The notes beneath the pieces are model-generated. The model had not been told where the DNA came from and made no database searches. It saw only the letters and a list, made by a program, of their open reading frames with translations. This document shows positions 17,828 through 26,185 of a stretch of DNA of 64,000 nucleotides, in pieces. How positions within the stretch are numbered: position 1 is the first letter of the stretch; each line of letters starts with the position of its first letter. A program made the translations under genes and the position numbers. The stretch is from Aminobacter sp. J41 (GTDB lineage: Bacteria > Pseudomonadota > Alphaproteobacteria > Rhizobiales > Rhizobiaceae), in the NCBI RefSeq assembly GCF_000526635.1, contig NZ_JAGL01000006.1, positions 88,807-152,806 on the forward strand. The letters are read 5' to 3'.

Positions 17828-19485
17828 TGGCAAATCCCGCTCCGAAGCACGACGGCCGCCTCCTCGAGATCCGCAACCTCAGAATCGAGGCGACGAGCTA
17901 TCCGCCCGGCGAGCCGCCGAAGAACATCACCATCGTCCATGACGTGTCGCTGACGCTCGAACGCGGCAAGGTGCTCGGCCTCATCGGCGAGTCCGGCGCC
18001 GGCAAGTCCACCATCGGCCTTTCCTCGATGGCCTATGGCCGCGGTGGCGTGCGCATTACCGGCGGCGAGGTTCTGCTCAACGGCCGCGATATCCTCAAGG
18101 CGGGGAAACGCGGCATCCGCAGGATACGCGGCCGCGAGGTCTGCTATGTCGCCCAGTCGGCGGCAGCCGCCTTCAACCCCGCCCACAAACTGATGGATCA
18201 GGTGGTGGAGGCGGCACTCCAGCACGGAACCGCCAGCCGCGCCGAGGCGGAAAAGCGGGCGAAGGCCCTGTTTCGCAAGCTCAGCCTTCCCGATCCCGAC
18301 AATATCGGCAACCGCTACCCGCACCAGGTCTCGGGAGGCCAGCTCCAGCGCGTGATGACGGCCATGGCGCTTTGCTCGGAACCCGACCTCATCGTCTTCG
18401 ACGAGCCGACCACCGCGCTCGACGTCACCACCCAGATCGACGTGCTCGCGGCAATCAAGGACGCGATCCGCGACACCGGCGTTGCCGCGCTATACATCAC
18501 CCACGACCTCGCCGTCGTCGCCCAGATCGCGGACGAGATCATTGTCCTGCGCAACGGCAAACTGGTCGAATGGGGCGACACGCAGCAGATCATCAAGGAG
18601 CCCCGACAGGAATACACCAATCAGCTCGTCTCGGTGCACAGGATAGACCACCAGGAAAAGCCGGCGACCAGCAGCCCGATCCTGTCAGTGAAGAACGTGA
18701 CTGCCGCCTATGGACACGGCGCGATCAGGGTGCTGAAGGACGTCTCAGTCGACATCCATCCGGGCCAGACGCTGGCCGTCGTCGGCGAATCCGGCTCCGG
18801 CAAGTCGACGCTCGCCCGCGCCATCACCGGCCTCCTCCCGCCGATGGAAGGCACCATCACCTTTGCCGGGCGGACGCTGGCGAACCGGCTTGCCGACCGG
18901 CAGCGCGAAGACCTGCGCGAGCTGCAGATGATCTACCAGATGGCGGACGTCGCCATGAACCCGCGCCAGACGGTGGCGGAGATCATCGGCCGGCCGCTTG
19001 AGTTCTATTTCGGCATGCGCGGACGCCAGCGCGATGCGCGAGTTGCCGAGCTTCTCGATAAGATCGAGATGGGCAAGGGCTTTGCCGACCGCTATCCCGC
19101 CGAGCTCTCGGGCGGGCAGAAGCAGCGCGTCTGCATAGCCCGCGCGCTGGCGGCGAAGCCGAGGCTGATCATCTGCGACGAGGTCACCTCGGCGCTCGAC
19201 CCGCTGGTCGCGCACGGCATCCTGCGCTTGCTGCTCGACCTGCAGGCGGAAGAGGACGTCGCCTACCTCTTCATCACCCATGACCTCGCAACGGTGAAAG
19301 CAATCGCCGACTCCATCGCAGTCATGTATCGCGGCGAGGTCGTGCGCTACGGGCCGAAGTCGCAGGTGCTGACGCCGCCCTTCGACGACTACACGGACCT
19401 GCTGTTGTCGTCCGTGCCAGAGATGGAGGTGGGCTGGCTCGAGCGGGCGATTTCCGGCCGGCGCATGGCAAGCGCCGGCAACTGA
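17827..19485 (+). CDS. Fused dual ABC transporter ATPase (DppD-DppF type)
   Basis: 552 residues with two complete nucleotide-binding domains. The first has Walker A GESGAGKST (54-62), signature VSGGQLQRV and Walker B LIVFDEPT. The second has GESGSGKST, LSGGQKQRV and LIICDEVTS. The fusion corresponds to OppD plus OppF, as in GsiA-like proteins. Cytosolic; it energises the importer encoded by the three preceding genes. It ends 3 bases from the convergent GNAT gene. Confidence 0.93.
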   Translation: MANPAPKHDGRLLEIRNLRIEATSYPPGEPPKNITIVHDVSLTLERGKVLGLIGESGAGKSTIGLSSMAYGRGGVRITGGEVLLNGRDILKAGKRGIRRIRGREVCYVAQSAAAAFNPAHKLMDQVVEAALQHGTASRAEAEKRAKALFRKLSLPDPDNIGNRYPHQVSGGQLQRVMTAMALCSEPDLIVFDEPTTALDVTTQIDVLAAIKDAIRDTGVAALYITHDLAVVAQIADEIIVLRNGKLVEWGDTQQIIKEPRQEYTNQLVSVHRIDHQEKPATSSPILSVKNVTAAYGHGAIRVLKDVSVDIHPGQTLAVVGESGSGKSTLARAITGLLPPMEGTITFAGRTLANRLADRQREDLRELQMIYQMADVAMNPRQTVAEIIGRPLEFYFGMRGRQRDARVAELLDKIEMGKGFADRYPAELSGGQKQRVCIARALAAKPRLIICDEVTSALDPLVAHGILRLLLDLQAEEDVAYLFITHDLATVKAIADSIAVMYRGEVVRYGPKSQVLTPPFDDYTDLLLSSVPEMEVGWLERAISGRRMASAGN

Positions 19486-19488
19486 GGA

Positions 19489-19989
19489 TCAGGCTTGGAG
19501 CCTGCGGATCAGATAGCGTACGGTGCGCTCGCCGCCATAGACGTCGGCGAGGCCGGCTTCCTCGAAGCCCATCGCGGCGTGAAAGGCGTCCGACTCTGGG
19601 TTGGGCGGATTGAAGTTGACTTCGCAGCCGACGACGGAGTGGCCCGCCGCCTGAGCCCTGGCGAACACCTGCTCGTAAAGCTTTCGCGCCAGCCCGCGCC
19701 CACGCGCATGCTTCGCCACCACGATCCGGTCGACATAGACGAAGCGCGGATAGCGGTCCCTGAACCACAGGAAGTTCGGGCTGTCGTAGTCGGCATCCTG
19801 ATCGAAGGTGAGCAGGAAGGCGTCGGCCTCCCCCACCCGCGCTGTCCAGAACGCCTCGGAGACGAGATGCGCGAGCCGCTCCGGCTCGAGCCATGAGAGC
19901 TCACACGCGTGCTCGTTGTTGAGTTCGAGGATGGCAGGCAGCGCGTCCGAAGTGACGGGCAGCACGGGAGAAAGGGCAGTATCAGACAT
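19489..19989 (-). CDS. GNAT-family N-acetyltransferase
   Basis: 166 residues. The acetyl-CoA-binding motif A is visible as DRIVVAKHARGRGLARKLYEQV (R/Q-x-x-G-x-G/A form), followed by CEVNFNPPNPESDAFHAAMGF, the usual motif B region. Cytosolic; substrate unknown. It is convergent with the ABC operon and separated from the next leftward operon by 83 bp. Nothing in the context points to a specific role. Confidence 0.82.
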   Translation of the reverse strand: MSDTALSPVLPVTSDALPAILELNNEHACELSWLEPERLAHLVSEAFWTARVGEADAFLLTFDQDADYDSPNFLWFRDRYPRFVYVDRIVVAKHARGRGLARKLYEQVFARAQAAGHSVVGCEVNFNPPNPESDAFHAAMGFEEAGLADVYGGERTVRYLIRRLQA

Positions 19990-20072
19990 GCGCGGATCAC
20001 TAGCCGATCGTCCGCCGCCGTCAACGCTCCGTCACCGCTGGCACACGCTTTTTTGCAGGCTGTCGCGGGCCC

Positions 20073-20855
20073 TCACCGCCCCTTCCAAACCGGATCGCGC
20101 TTTTCGGCAAACGCCTTGAAGCCCTCGAGATTGTCTTCCGACGCGTAGAGCTCGTCGACCGTGCGGAACTTGCGCTTGGTGATCCAGTTCATCGCGTCCT
20201 GGAACTCCATCGCCTCGGCGCGGCGGACGACCTCCTTGATCGCGGCGAAAACCAGCGGCGGGCCGGCCGCGAGCAGCCGCGCGACGTCCCAGACGCGTTC
20301 CTCCAGCTGGCTTGCCGGATGCACCTCGTTGACGAGGCCCCAGCGATGCGCCTCCATCGCGTCCATCCAGCGGCCGGTCAGCAGCAGGTCCATCGCCACG
20401 TGATAGGGAATGCGCTTGGGCAGCTTGACGGTCGCCGCATCCGCCAGCGTTCCCGCCCTGATTTCAGGCAGCGCGAAAGAGGAAGTGTCCGAGGCGTAGA
20501 TGAGGTCGCAGGACAGCGCCAGTTCAAAGCCGCCGCCCACCGCCATGCCGTGCACGCAGGCGATTACGGGCTTATTGAGGTCGCGCAGTTCCTGCAGCCC
20601 GCCAAATCCGCCGACGCCATAGTCGCCATCGACCGCATCCCCGGCAGCCGCAGCCTTCAGATCCCAGCCGGCCGAGAAGAACTTGTCGCCGGCGGTCTTC
20701 ACAATCGCGACGCGCAGCTCCGGATCGTCCCGGAACGCTTCGAAGGTCTTGCCCATCAGCCGGCTCGTCGCGAGGTCGATCGCATTCGCCTTCGGCCGGT
20801 CGAGCGTGACTTCGAGGATCGCCCCCTCCCGGCGGGTCTTGATCACGTCGCTCAT
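20073..20855 (-). CDS. Enoyl-CoA hydratase, crotonobetainyl-CoA hydratase (CaiD)-like
   Basis: 260 residues, crotonase fold with oxyanion-hole segment SAGWDLKAAA and HGMAVGGGFELALSCDLIYAS, then FALPEIRAGTLAD. The stretch from GGFGGLQELRDLNKPVIACV through RWGLVNEV resembles E. coli CaiD closely by eye. The expected reaction is hydration of crotonobetainyl-CoA to L-carnitinyl-CoA. It is last in a five-gene leftward operon, 2 bases after the acyl-CoA synthetase. The substrate is inferred from similarity and from the carnitine-type neighbours. Confidence 0.75.
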   Translation of the reverse strand: MSDVIKTRREGAILEVTLDRPKANAIDLATSRLMGKTFEAFRDDPELRVAIVKTAGDKFFSAGWDLKAAAAGDAVDGDYGVGGFGGLQELRDLNKPVIACVHGMAVGGGFELALSCDLIYASDTSSFALPEIRAGTLADAATVKLPKRIPYHVAMDLLLTGRWMDAMEAHRWGLVNEVHPASQLEERVWDVARLLAAGPPLVFAAIKEVVRRAEAMEFQDAMNWITKRKFRTVDELYASEDNLEGFKAFAEKRDPVWKGR

Positions 20856-20857
20856 GC

Positions 20858-22933
20858 TTACTCCCTCCGTGTCACCAGCAGCGTGTCCGCGATCCAGGCG
20901 CCCTTGCCCTTTTCGCAGACGATCAGCGGATTGATGTCGAGTTCCTCGAGCGTTCCGGCATTCTGGAGCGCAAAGCGGGCAACGCCAAGGATGGCAGCGA
21001 CCGCCGCCTCGCGATCGGCGACCGGGCGGCCGCGATAGCCTTCCAGCAGCGCGTGCATGCGCAGGCCCTTCAGCGCAACGTCGACTTCGCGGCAGGAAGT
21101 CGGTAGCAGGATCGTGACCGAGTCCTTAAGGAGCTCGACCAGCAGGCCGCCGATGCCAACCGTCATCACCGGCCCGAAAAGCGGATCGCGCGTGATGCCG
21201 ACGATGAGTTCGGCCACCGCACCCTCGATCATCCGCTCGACATAAAGCCCGGTGCCGAGCGGCAGCAGGTCGCCAGCGGCAGTGCGCACCGCCGCCGGAT
21301 CGCGCAGGTTGAGCCGCACTGCGCCCGCCTCGGACTTGTGCGCGATGCCCAGCGCCTTGACCGCGACCGGATAGCCCAGCAGCGTTGCAACCTCCTCGGC
21401 TTCCGCGATGCTCGCGGCGTGCATGCCTTCTGGCACCGGCAGGCCGGCAGAGCGCAGCAGCTTCTTCGTATCTGCCTCGTCCGGATGGCTGCCATTCAGG
21501 CCGTTTGAAGCCCCGGTGAAGATCTCCGCCGGCTGAAAATCGCACTCCCGCGCCCAGGCCTCGCCGATGAAGGCGGCGGCCTCGGCCGCATCGAGCGCTT
21601 CGTCGATCCCCATCAGCGGCGCGATCCCGCACGCGATCAGCTTCTCGCAGTATTCCTCGGGCAGGTTTTCCGGCATCGAGGCGACGATGGCGCCTCTGGC
21701 CTCGTTGCTTTTCAGCGCGGTCTGGAACGCGTTCACCGTCGGCCACCAGTCGGCATCCGAGCAGCGGTCGGCACGGGGAAAATCGAGCACCAGCAGGTTG
21801 AGGTCGAAGCGGCCCGACACCATGGCGGTGAAGGTCGCCGCCATCGCCGGTTCGTTGTTCCAGATGAAGGTGTGGTAGTCGAGCGGGTTGGCGATCGCGA
21901 CCAGCGGCCCGAGCGTCGCGCGCACCCGCTCGGCATGTGCCGGGTCGAGCTTCGGGAACGTCACCCACCGCCCTTCGGCCGCGTCCGCCATGATCGAGGC
22001 TTCGCCGCCGGAACAGCTCATCGACGACAGCCGCCGCCCTTTCAGCGGGCCGATCACGTGGAGCAGTTTCAGCGTCTCAAGGAAGGACGGGATCGAGCTA
22101 ACACGTGCGATGCCGAGCCGGCGCAGGAACGCATCGGATGCCGCATCTGAGCCCGCCAGCGAGGCCGTGTGCGATATGGTGGCGGTTCGCGCGGCCTCCG
22201 AGCGGCCAACCTTCATCGCCACGACCGGCTTGCCGAGTTCGCGGGCGCGGCGACCCACTTCGACAAAGCCCGCGATGTCGTCGAACGCCTCGATGTGCAG
22301 GCCCAGCGCGCTGACCCGCTCGTCCTCGATCAGCCCGAGCGCCATTTGGGAGAGGCCCGTCTGCGCCTGGTTGCCAGCTGTCAACACATAGGCGATCGGC
22401 AGCCCGCGTTTCTGCATCGTCATATTGATGGCGATGTTGGACGACTGGGTGAGGATCGCGACGCCGCGTCCGCCCTCGGCGAGACGCTGGCCGCCATGCT
22501 GATCAGGCCAGAGCAGCGCCCCATCGGCATAGTTGATCAGGCCGTAGCAGTTCGGGCCGATGATCGGCATGTTACCGGCCGCTTCCACCAGCTCGCGCTG
22601 CAGCCGCGCACCGTCCGCATCATCGCCATCCGCTTCAAGAAAGCCGGCGGCAAAGCACACCGCGCCGCCCGCGCCGCGTGCCGCGAGTTCGCGAACGATG
22701 TCGATGGTCAGGTACCGGTTGACGCCGATGAAGGCGGCATCGGGCGGCCCGGGAAGATCGGCAACGCTGCCAAAGGCACTGACGCCCGCTACCTCGTCGC
22801 GCAACGGATGCACCGGCCAGACTTCGCCAGCAAATCCCATCTTGAGGCACTGCCTGACGACCTTCGGCGCAAATCCACCCCCGCCGACAACGGCAATGGT
22901 CTTGGGACGCAGCAGCCGATCAAGCCGGTTCAA
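20858..22933 (-). CDS. ADP-forming acyl-CoA synthetase, probable gamma-butyrobetaine/carnitine-CoA ligase
   Basis: 691 residues with CoA-binding (IAVVGGGGFAPKVVRQ), succinyl-CoA-ligase-like and C-terminal ATP-grasp domains fused in one chain, as in the Acd family. The phosphohistidine motif is ISHTASLAG (His255). The C-terminal third holds GYPVAVKALGIAHKSEAGAV and VGIGGLLVELLKD. It activates a carboxylic acid with ATP, giving ADP and phosphate. In this operon the acid is plausibly gamma-butyrobetaine or crotonobetaine, a job done elsewhere by AMP-forming ligases or CoA-transferases. The substrate is inference from context. Confidence 0.8.
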   Translation of the reverse strand: MNRLDRLLRPKTIAVVGGGGFAPKVVRQCLKMGFAGEVWPVHPLRDEVAGVSAFGSVADLPGPPDAAFIGVNRYLTIDIVRELAARGAGGAVCFAAGFLEADGDDADGARLQRELVEAAGNMPIIGPNCYGLINYADGALLWPDQHGGQRLAEGGRGVAILTQSSNIAINMTMQKRGLPIAYVLTAGNQAQTGLSQMALGLIEDERVSALGLHIEAFDDIAGFVEVGRRARELGKPVVAMKVGRSEAARTATISHTASLAGSDAASDAFLRRLGIARVSSIPSFLETLKLLHVIGPLKGRRLSSMSCSGGEASIMADAAEGRWVTFPKLDPAHAERVRATLGPLVAIANPLDYHTFIWNNEPAMAATFTAMVSGRFDLNLLVLDFPRADRCSDADWWPTVNAFQTALKSNEARGAIVASMPENLPEEYCEKLIACGIAPLMGIDEALDAAEAAAFIGEAWARECDFQPAEIFTGASNGLNGSHPDEADTKKLLRSAGLPVPEGMHAASIAEAEEVATLLGYPVAVKALGIAHKSEAGAVRLNLRDPAAVRTAAGDLLPLGTGLYVERMIEGAVAELIVGITRDPLFGPVMTVGIGGLLVELLKDSVTILLPTSCREVDVALKGLRMHALLEGYRGRPVADREAAVAAILGVARFALQNAGTLEELDINPLIVCEKGKGAWIADTLLVTRRE

Positions 22934-22949
22934 CTATGCCCCCCCACCG

Positions 22950-24113
22950 CTACCCTCCGACCGCCCGCAACAGAGCACGCGAGATGATGTGCCGCTGGAT
23001 CTCGCTGGTGCCTTCCCAGATCCGCTCGACCCGCGCGTCGCGCCAGATACGTTCGAGAGGCAGCTCGTCCATCAGGCCCATGCCGCCGTGGATCTGGATC
23101 GCCTCGTCGGCGACGAAGGCGAGCATTTCGGTGGCCTTGAGCTTGGCCATCGCCATGTCCTGGTCGCTGACGGTTCCGGCGTCGTATTTCCAGCCGGCCT
23201 CCAGCACCATAAGCTCGGCCGCCTTCAGCTCCGTCGCCATGTCGGCGAGCTTGAACGACACGCCCTGGAACTTGCCGATCTGCTGGCCGAACTGCTCGCG
23301 GGTGGCGGCATAGTCGATGGCATGCGCCAGCGCACGCTCAGCGCGCCCGAGACAGGTCGCCGCCACCTGCAGCCGCGTCGCCCCCAGCCACTGGTTGGCC
23401 ACTTCGAAGCCCTTGTGCACCTCGCCGAGCACCTGTTCCTTCGGGATGCGGCAGTCGTCGAACTCCAGCACCGAGTTGGTGTAGCCGCGGTGCGAGACGT
23501 TCCTGTAGCCGTCGCGGACCGTGAAGCCAGGCGTGCCCTTGTCAACGAAGAAGGCGGTGATCTTCTTGCGCTTGCCTCGCGGAGTCTCCTCCTCGCCGGT
23601 CGCCATGAAGACGATGGCAAAGCCGGCAATGTCGGCGTGGCTGATGAAATGCTTGGTGCCGTTGAGGATCCAGTCGTTGCCGTCCTGCCGCGCCGACGCC
23701 TTCATGCCGCGAAGGTCCGAGCCCGCGCCCGGCTCGGTCATAGCAAGGCAATCCCAGGTCTCGCCGCGGATGCAAGGGTAGAGATATTTTTCGCGCTGCT
23801 CGGGCGTGCCGGCGAGCAGGATGTTCGAGGGCCGCGCGACACAGGTCCAGTGCAGCGCGTAATTGGCACGGCCAAGCTCCTTCTCGTAGAGCAGCCAGGT
23901 TAGCGTATCGAGACCGGCGCCGCCGACCTCCGCCGGCATGTTGGCGGCGTAGAGGCCAGCTTCGATTGCCTTCGCCTTGATCTCCTCGATCAACTCGCGG
24001 CGCAGCACGCCGGTGCGTTCGACCTCCGCTTCGTGCGGATAGAGTTCGTTCTCGACGAAGGCCCGCGTCGTCTCGACGATGAGTTTCTGTTCTTCCGTCA
24101 GGCCGAAATCCAT
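22950..24113 (-). CDS. Acyl-CoA dehydrogenase (gamma-butyrobetainyl-CoA dehydrogenase candidate)
   Basis: 387 residues with a standard ACAD fold: FAD/substrate motif MTEPGAGSDLRGMKASA, IDYAATREQFGQQIGKFQGV, and the C-terminal catalytic Glu in RIWEGTSEIQR. A complete, canonical enzyme, in contrast to the pair at 56990-59358. It is flanked by carnitine-dehydrogenase-like and CoA-ligase genes with gaps of only 3 and 16 bases. Desaturation of gamma-butyrobetainyl-CoA to crotonobetainyl-CoA is the natural reading. Confidence 0.85.
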   Translation of the reverse strand: MDFGLTEEQKLIVETTRAFVENELYPHEAEVERTGVLRRELIEEIKAKAIEAGLYAANMPAEVGGAGLDTLTWLLYEKELGRANYALHWTCVARPSNILLAGTPEQREKYLYPCIRGETWDCLAMTEPGAGSDLRGMKASARQDGNDWILNGTKHFISHADIAGFAIVFMATGEEETPRGKRKKITAFFVDKGTPGFTVRDGYRNVSHRGYTNSVLEFDDCRIPKEQVLGEVHKGFEVANQWLGATRLQVAATCLGRAERALAHAIDYAATREQFGQQIGKFQGVSFKLADMATELKAAELMVLEAGWKYDAGTVSDQDMAMAKLKATEMLAFVADEAIQIHGGMGLMDELPLERIWRDARVERIWEGTSEIQRHIISRALLRAVGG

Positions 24114-24116
24114 GAC

Positions 24117-25181
24117 TCAGGCCGCCTTCCGTCGTTTTGGCTTGGCCGCGCGTGCCTTTTCCGCCGCCTGCGACAGCTTCGGCTTAGCCGCTAGCTTGGA
24201 CAGCTGCTTCACGTAGCCGTTGTGCAGCTCGCCCGCGCCCCAGCCCCTGCCCCGGTTCTGCCTGCCCAGCGCCTCCATAATCGCAACGAGATTATCGTCA
24301 CGGATCCGCTCCAGCTCGCGGATCGACCAGCGACCGGACTGCTCGTCGGATTGGGTGGCGATCAGCTCGACCAGCTCGTCGTTGAACTCCGGCACGTCCA
24401 TCAGCTTCGTCCACGGCCATTTAAGGCATGGCCCGAACTGGGCCATGAAATGGCGCATGCCCGCCTCGCCGCCGGCGATGCGATAGACCTGGAACAGGCC
24501 CATCTGCGCCCAGCGGAGGCCGAACGAGTAGCGCATGATGTCGTCGAGTTCCTCGACGGTGCAGATGCCGTCCTTGATCAGCCACAGCGCCTCGCGCCAC
24601 AGCGCCTCAAGCAGGCGGTCGCCGACGAAGGCGTCGATCTCCTTGCGGATCACCACCGGCTTCATGCCGATCGAGGCATAAAGTTTCTTCGCCTTCTCTA
24701 TCGCTTCGGGCGATGTCTTTTCGCCGCCGACGATCTCGACCAGCGGCAGCAGGTAAACCGGGTTGAAGGGATGGCCGACGACCAGCCGCTCGGGATGTTT
24801 CTCCAAGGCCGGCTGCATGTCGGTCGGCTTGATGCCGGAGGTGGATGAGCCGATGATCGCGGCAGGCTTCGCATGCCGGTCGACTTCCGCCAGCACCTTG
24901 TGCTTGAGGTCCAGCCGTTCCGGCACGCTCTCCTGAATGAGGTCGGCATCGGCCAACGCCTCGGCGATCGTCGCGGCGTAGGTGATCCGGCCTTCCTTTG
25001 GCAGGCCGCCCGTCGCCATCCTCTTGTAAGCGCGGCGGGCATTCGCCATCACCTCGCCGACCTTGCGCTCGGCTTCCGGGTCCGGGTCGAACAAAGCGAC
25101 GTCGATACCGTTCAGCACCAGCCGCGCCAGCCATCCGGCTCCGATCACACCACCGCCAATGCAGGCTGCCTTCCTGATCAT
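24117..25181 (-). CDS. 3-Hydroxyacyl-CoA dehydrogenase family, probable L-carnitine 3-dehydrogenase
   Basis: 354 residues. The N-terminal Rossmann motif GGGVIGAGWLARLVLNG is followed by ESVPERLDLKHKVL, SSTSGIKPTDMQ and GHPFNPVYLLPLVEIV with the catalytic His. These features are typical of carnitine 3-dehydrogenases, which oxidise L-carnitine to 3-dehydrocarnitine with NAD+. Some rhizobial versions carry a C-terminal thioesterase domain; this one instead ends in a short Lys/Ala/Arg-rich tail of about 30 residues. It is followed immediately by the acyl-CoA dehydrogenase and preceded by the BKACE gene, its expected partner. Confidence 0.8.
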   Translation of the reverse strand: MIRKAACIGGGVIGAGWLARLVLNGIDVALFDPDPEAERKVGEVMANARRAYKRMATGGLPKEGRITYAATIAEALADADLIQESVPERLDLKHKVLAEVDRHAKPAAIIGSSTSGIKPTDMQPALEKHPERLVVGHPFNPVYLLPLVEIVGGEKTSPEAIEKAKKLYASIGMKPVVIRKEIDAFVGDRLLEALWREALWLIKDGICTVEELDDIMRYSFGLRWAQMGLFQVYRIAGGEAGMRHFMAQFGPCLKWPWTKLMDVPEFNDELVELIATQSDEQSGRWSIRELERIRDDNLVAIMEALGRQNRGRGWGAGELHNGYVKQLSKLAAKPKLSQAAEKARAAKPKRRKAA

Positions 25182-25188
25182 CGGCGCC

Positions 25189-26106
25189 TCACGCTGCTAC
25201 GGGTGCGCGCTTGACGAGGCCGAGCTTCGCCCGCACCTCTTCCGGGCCGATCACCCGCGCGCCCATGTTTTCGACGATCGTCACCGCCCGGTCGACCAAC
25301 TGCGCATTGGTCGCGAGCACGCCCTTGTCGAGCCAGAGATTGTCCTCGAGGCCGACGCGGACATTGCCGCCGGCAAGCACTGTCGCGGCGACATAGGCCA
25401 TCTGGTTGCGACCGAGCGCGAAGGCCGAGAACGTCCACTCCTTCGGCACGTTGTTGACCATCGCCATGAAGGTGTTGAGGTCGTCCGGCGCTCCCCACGG
25501 CACGCCCATGCACAGCTGCACCAGCACGTCGGGCTGCAATACGCCCTCCTCCACCAGTTGCTTTGCAAACCAGAGATGGCCGGTGTCGAATGCCTCGACC
25601 TCAGGCTTCACCCCCAGCTCCGTCATCATCCGGCCCATCGCCCGCAGCATGCCGGGCGTGTTGGTCATCACATAGTCGGCCTCAGCGAAGTTCATGGTGC
25701 CGCAATCGAGCGTGCAGATTTCCGGCAGGCACTGGCGCACATGCTCGACGCGCTCGCTGGCGCCGGCCATGTCGGTGCCCTTTTCGCGCAGCGGCAGCGG
25801 GCTCTCGACATCGCCGAACACCATATCGCCCCCCATGCCGGCGGTGAGGTTGAGGACGACATCGACCTCGGCATCGCGGATGCGCTCGGTCACTTCGCGG
25901 TAGAGATGGACGTCACGGCGGGGCGCGCCAGTCTCCGGGTCGCGGACGTGGCAGTGGACGACGGCGGCGCCTGCCTTCGCGGCTTCGATCGCGGCCTCGG
26001 CGATCTGTTTCGGCGAGCGCGGCACATGGGGGCTGCGATCCTGCGTGCTTCCCGAACCAGTCACCGCGCAGGTGATGAACACCTCGCGATTCATCGCCAA
26101 TGGCAT
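25189..26106 (-). CDS. BKACE (DUF849) beta-keto acid cleavage enzyme, dehydrocarnitine type
   Basis: 305 residues starting at MPLAMNREVF, with GGGAGG 5 bases upstream; an alternative start adds 6 residues. Zn ligands in VVHCHVRDPETG, followed by LNLTAGMGGDM and a second region with EAFDTGHLW. The family condenses a beta-keto acid with acetyl-CoA and cleaves it to acetoacetate and a CoA ester. With a carnitine dehydrogenase next door, the likely substrate is dehydrocarnitine and the product glycine-betaine-CoA. First gene of the leftward operon, divergent from the AraC-type regulator. Confidence 0.85.
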   Translation of the reverse strand: MPLAMNREVFITCAVTGSGSTQDRSPHVPRSPKQIAEAAIEAAKAGAAVVHCHVRDPETGAPRRDVHLYREVTERIRDAEVDVVLNLTAGMGGDMVFGDVESPLPLREKGTDMAGASERVEHVRQCLPEICTLDCGTMNFAEADYVMTNTPGMLRAMGRMMTELGVKPEVEAFDTGHLWFAKQLVEEGVLQPDVLVQLCMGVPWGAPDDLNTFMAMVNNVPKEWTFSAFALGRNQMAYVAATVLAGGNVRVGLEDNLWLDKGVLATNAQLVDRAVTIVENMGARVIGPEEVRAKLGLVKRAPVAA

Positions 26107-26185
26107 GGCATCCTCCCTCTTCACCTTGGGGAAGGATGATGCCTTACTTGCGAAGCGGCGCTTTCCACTTTACGAATTCCGTTTG

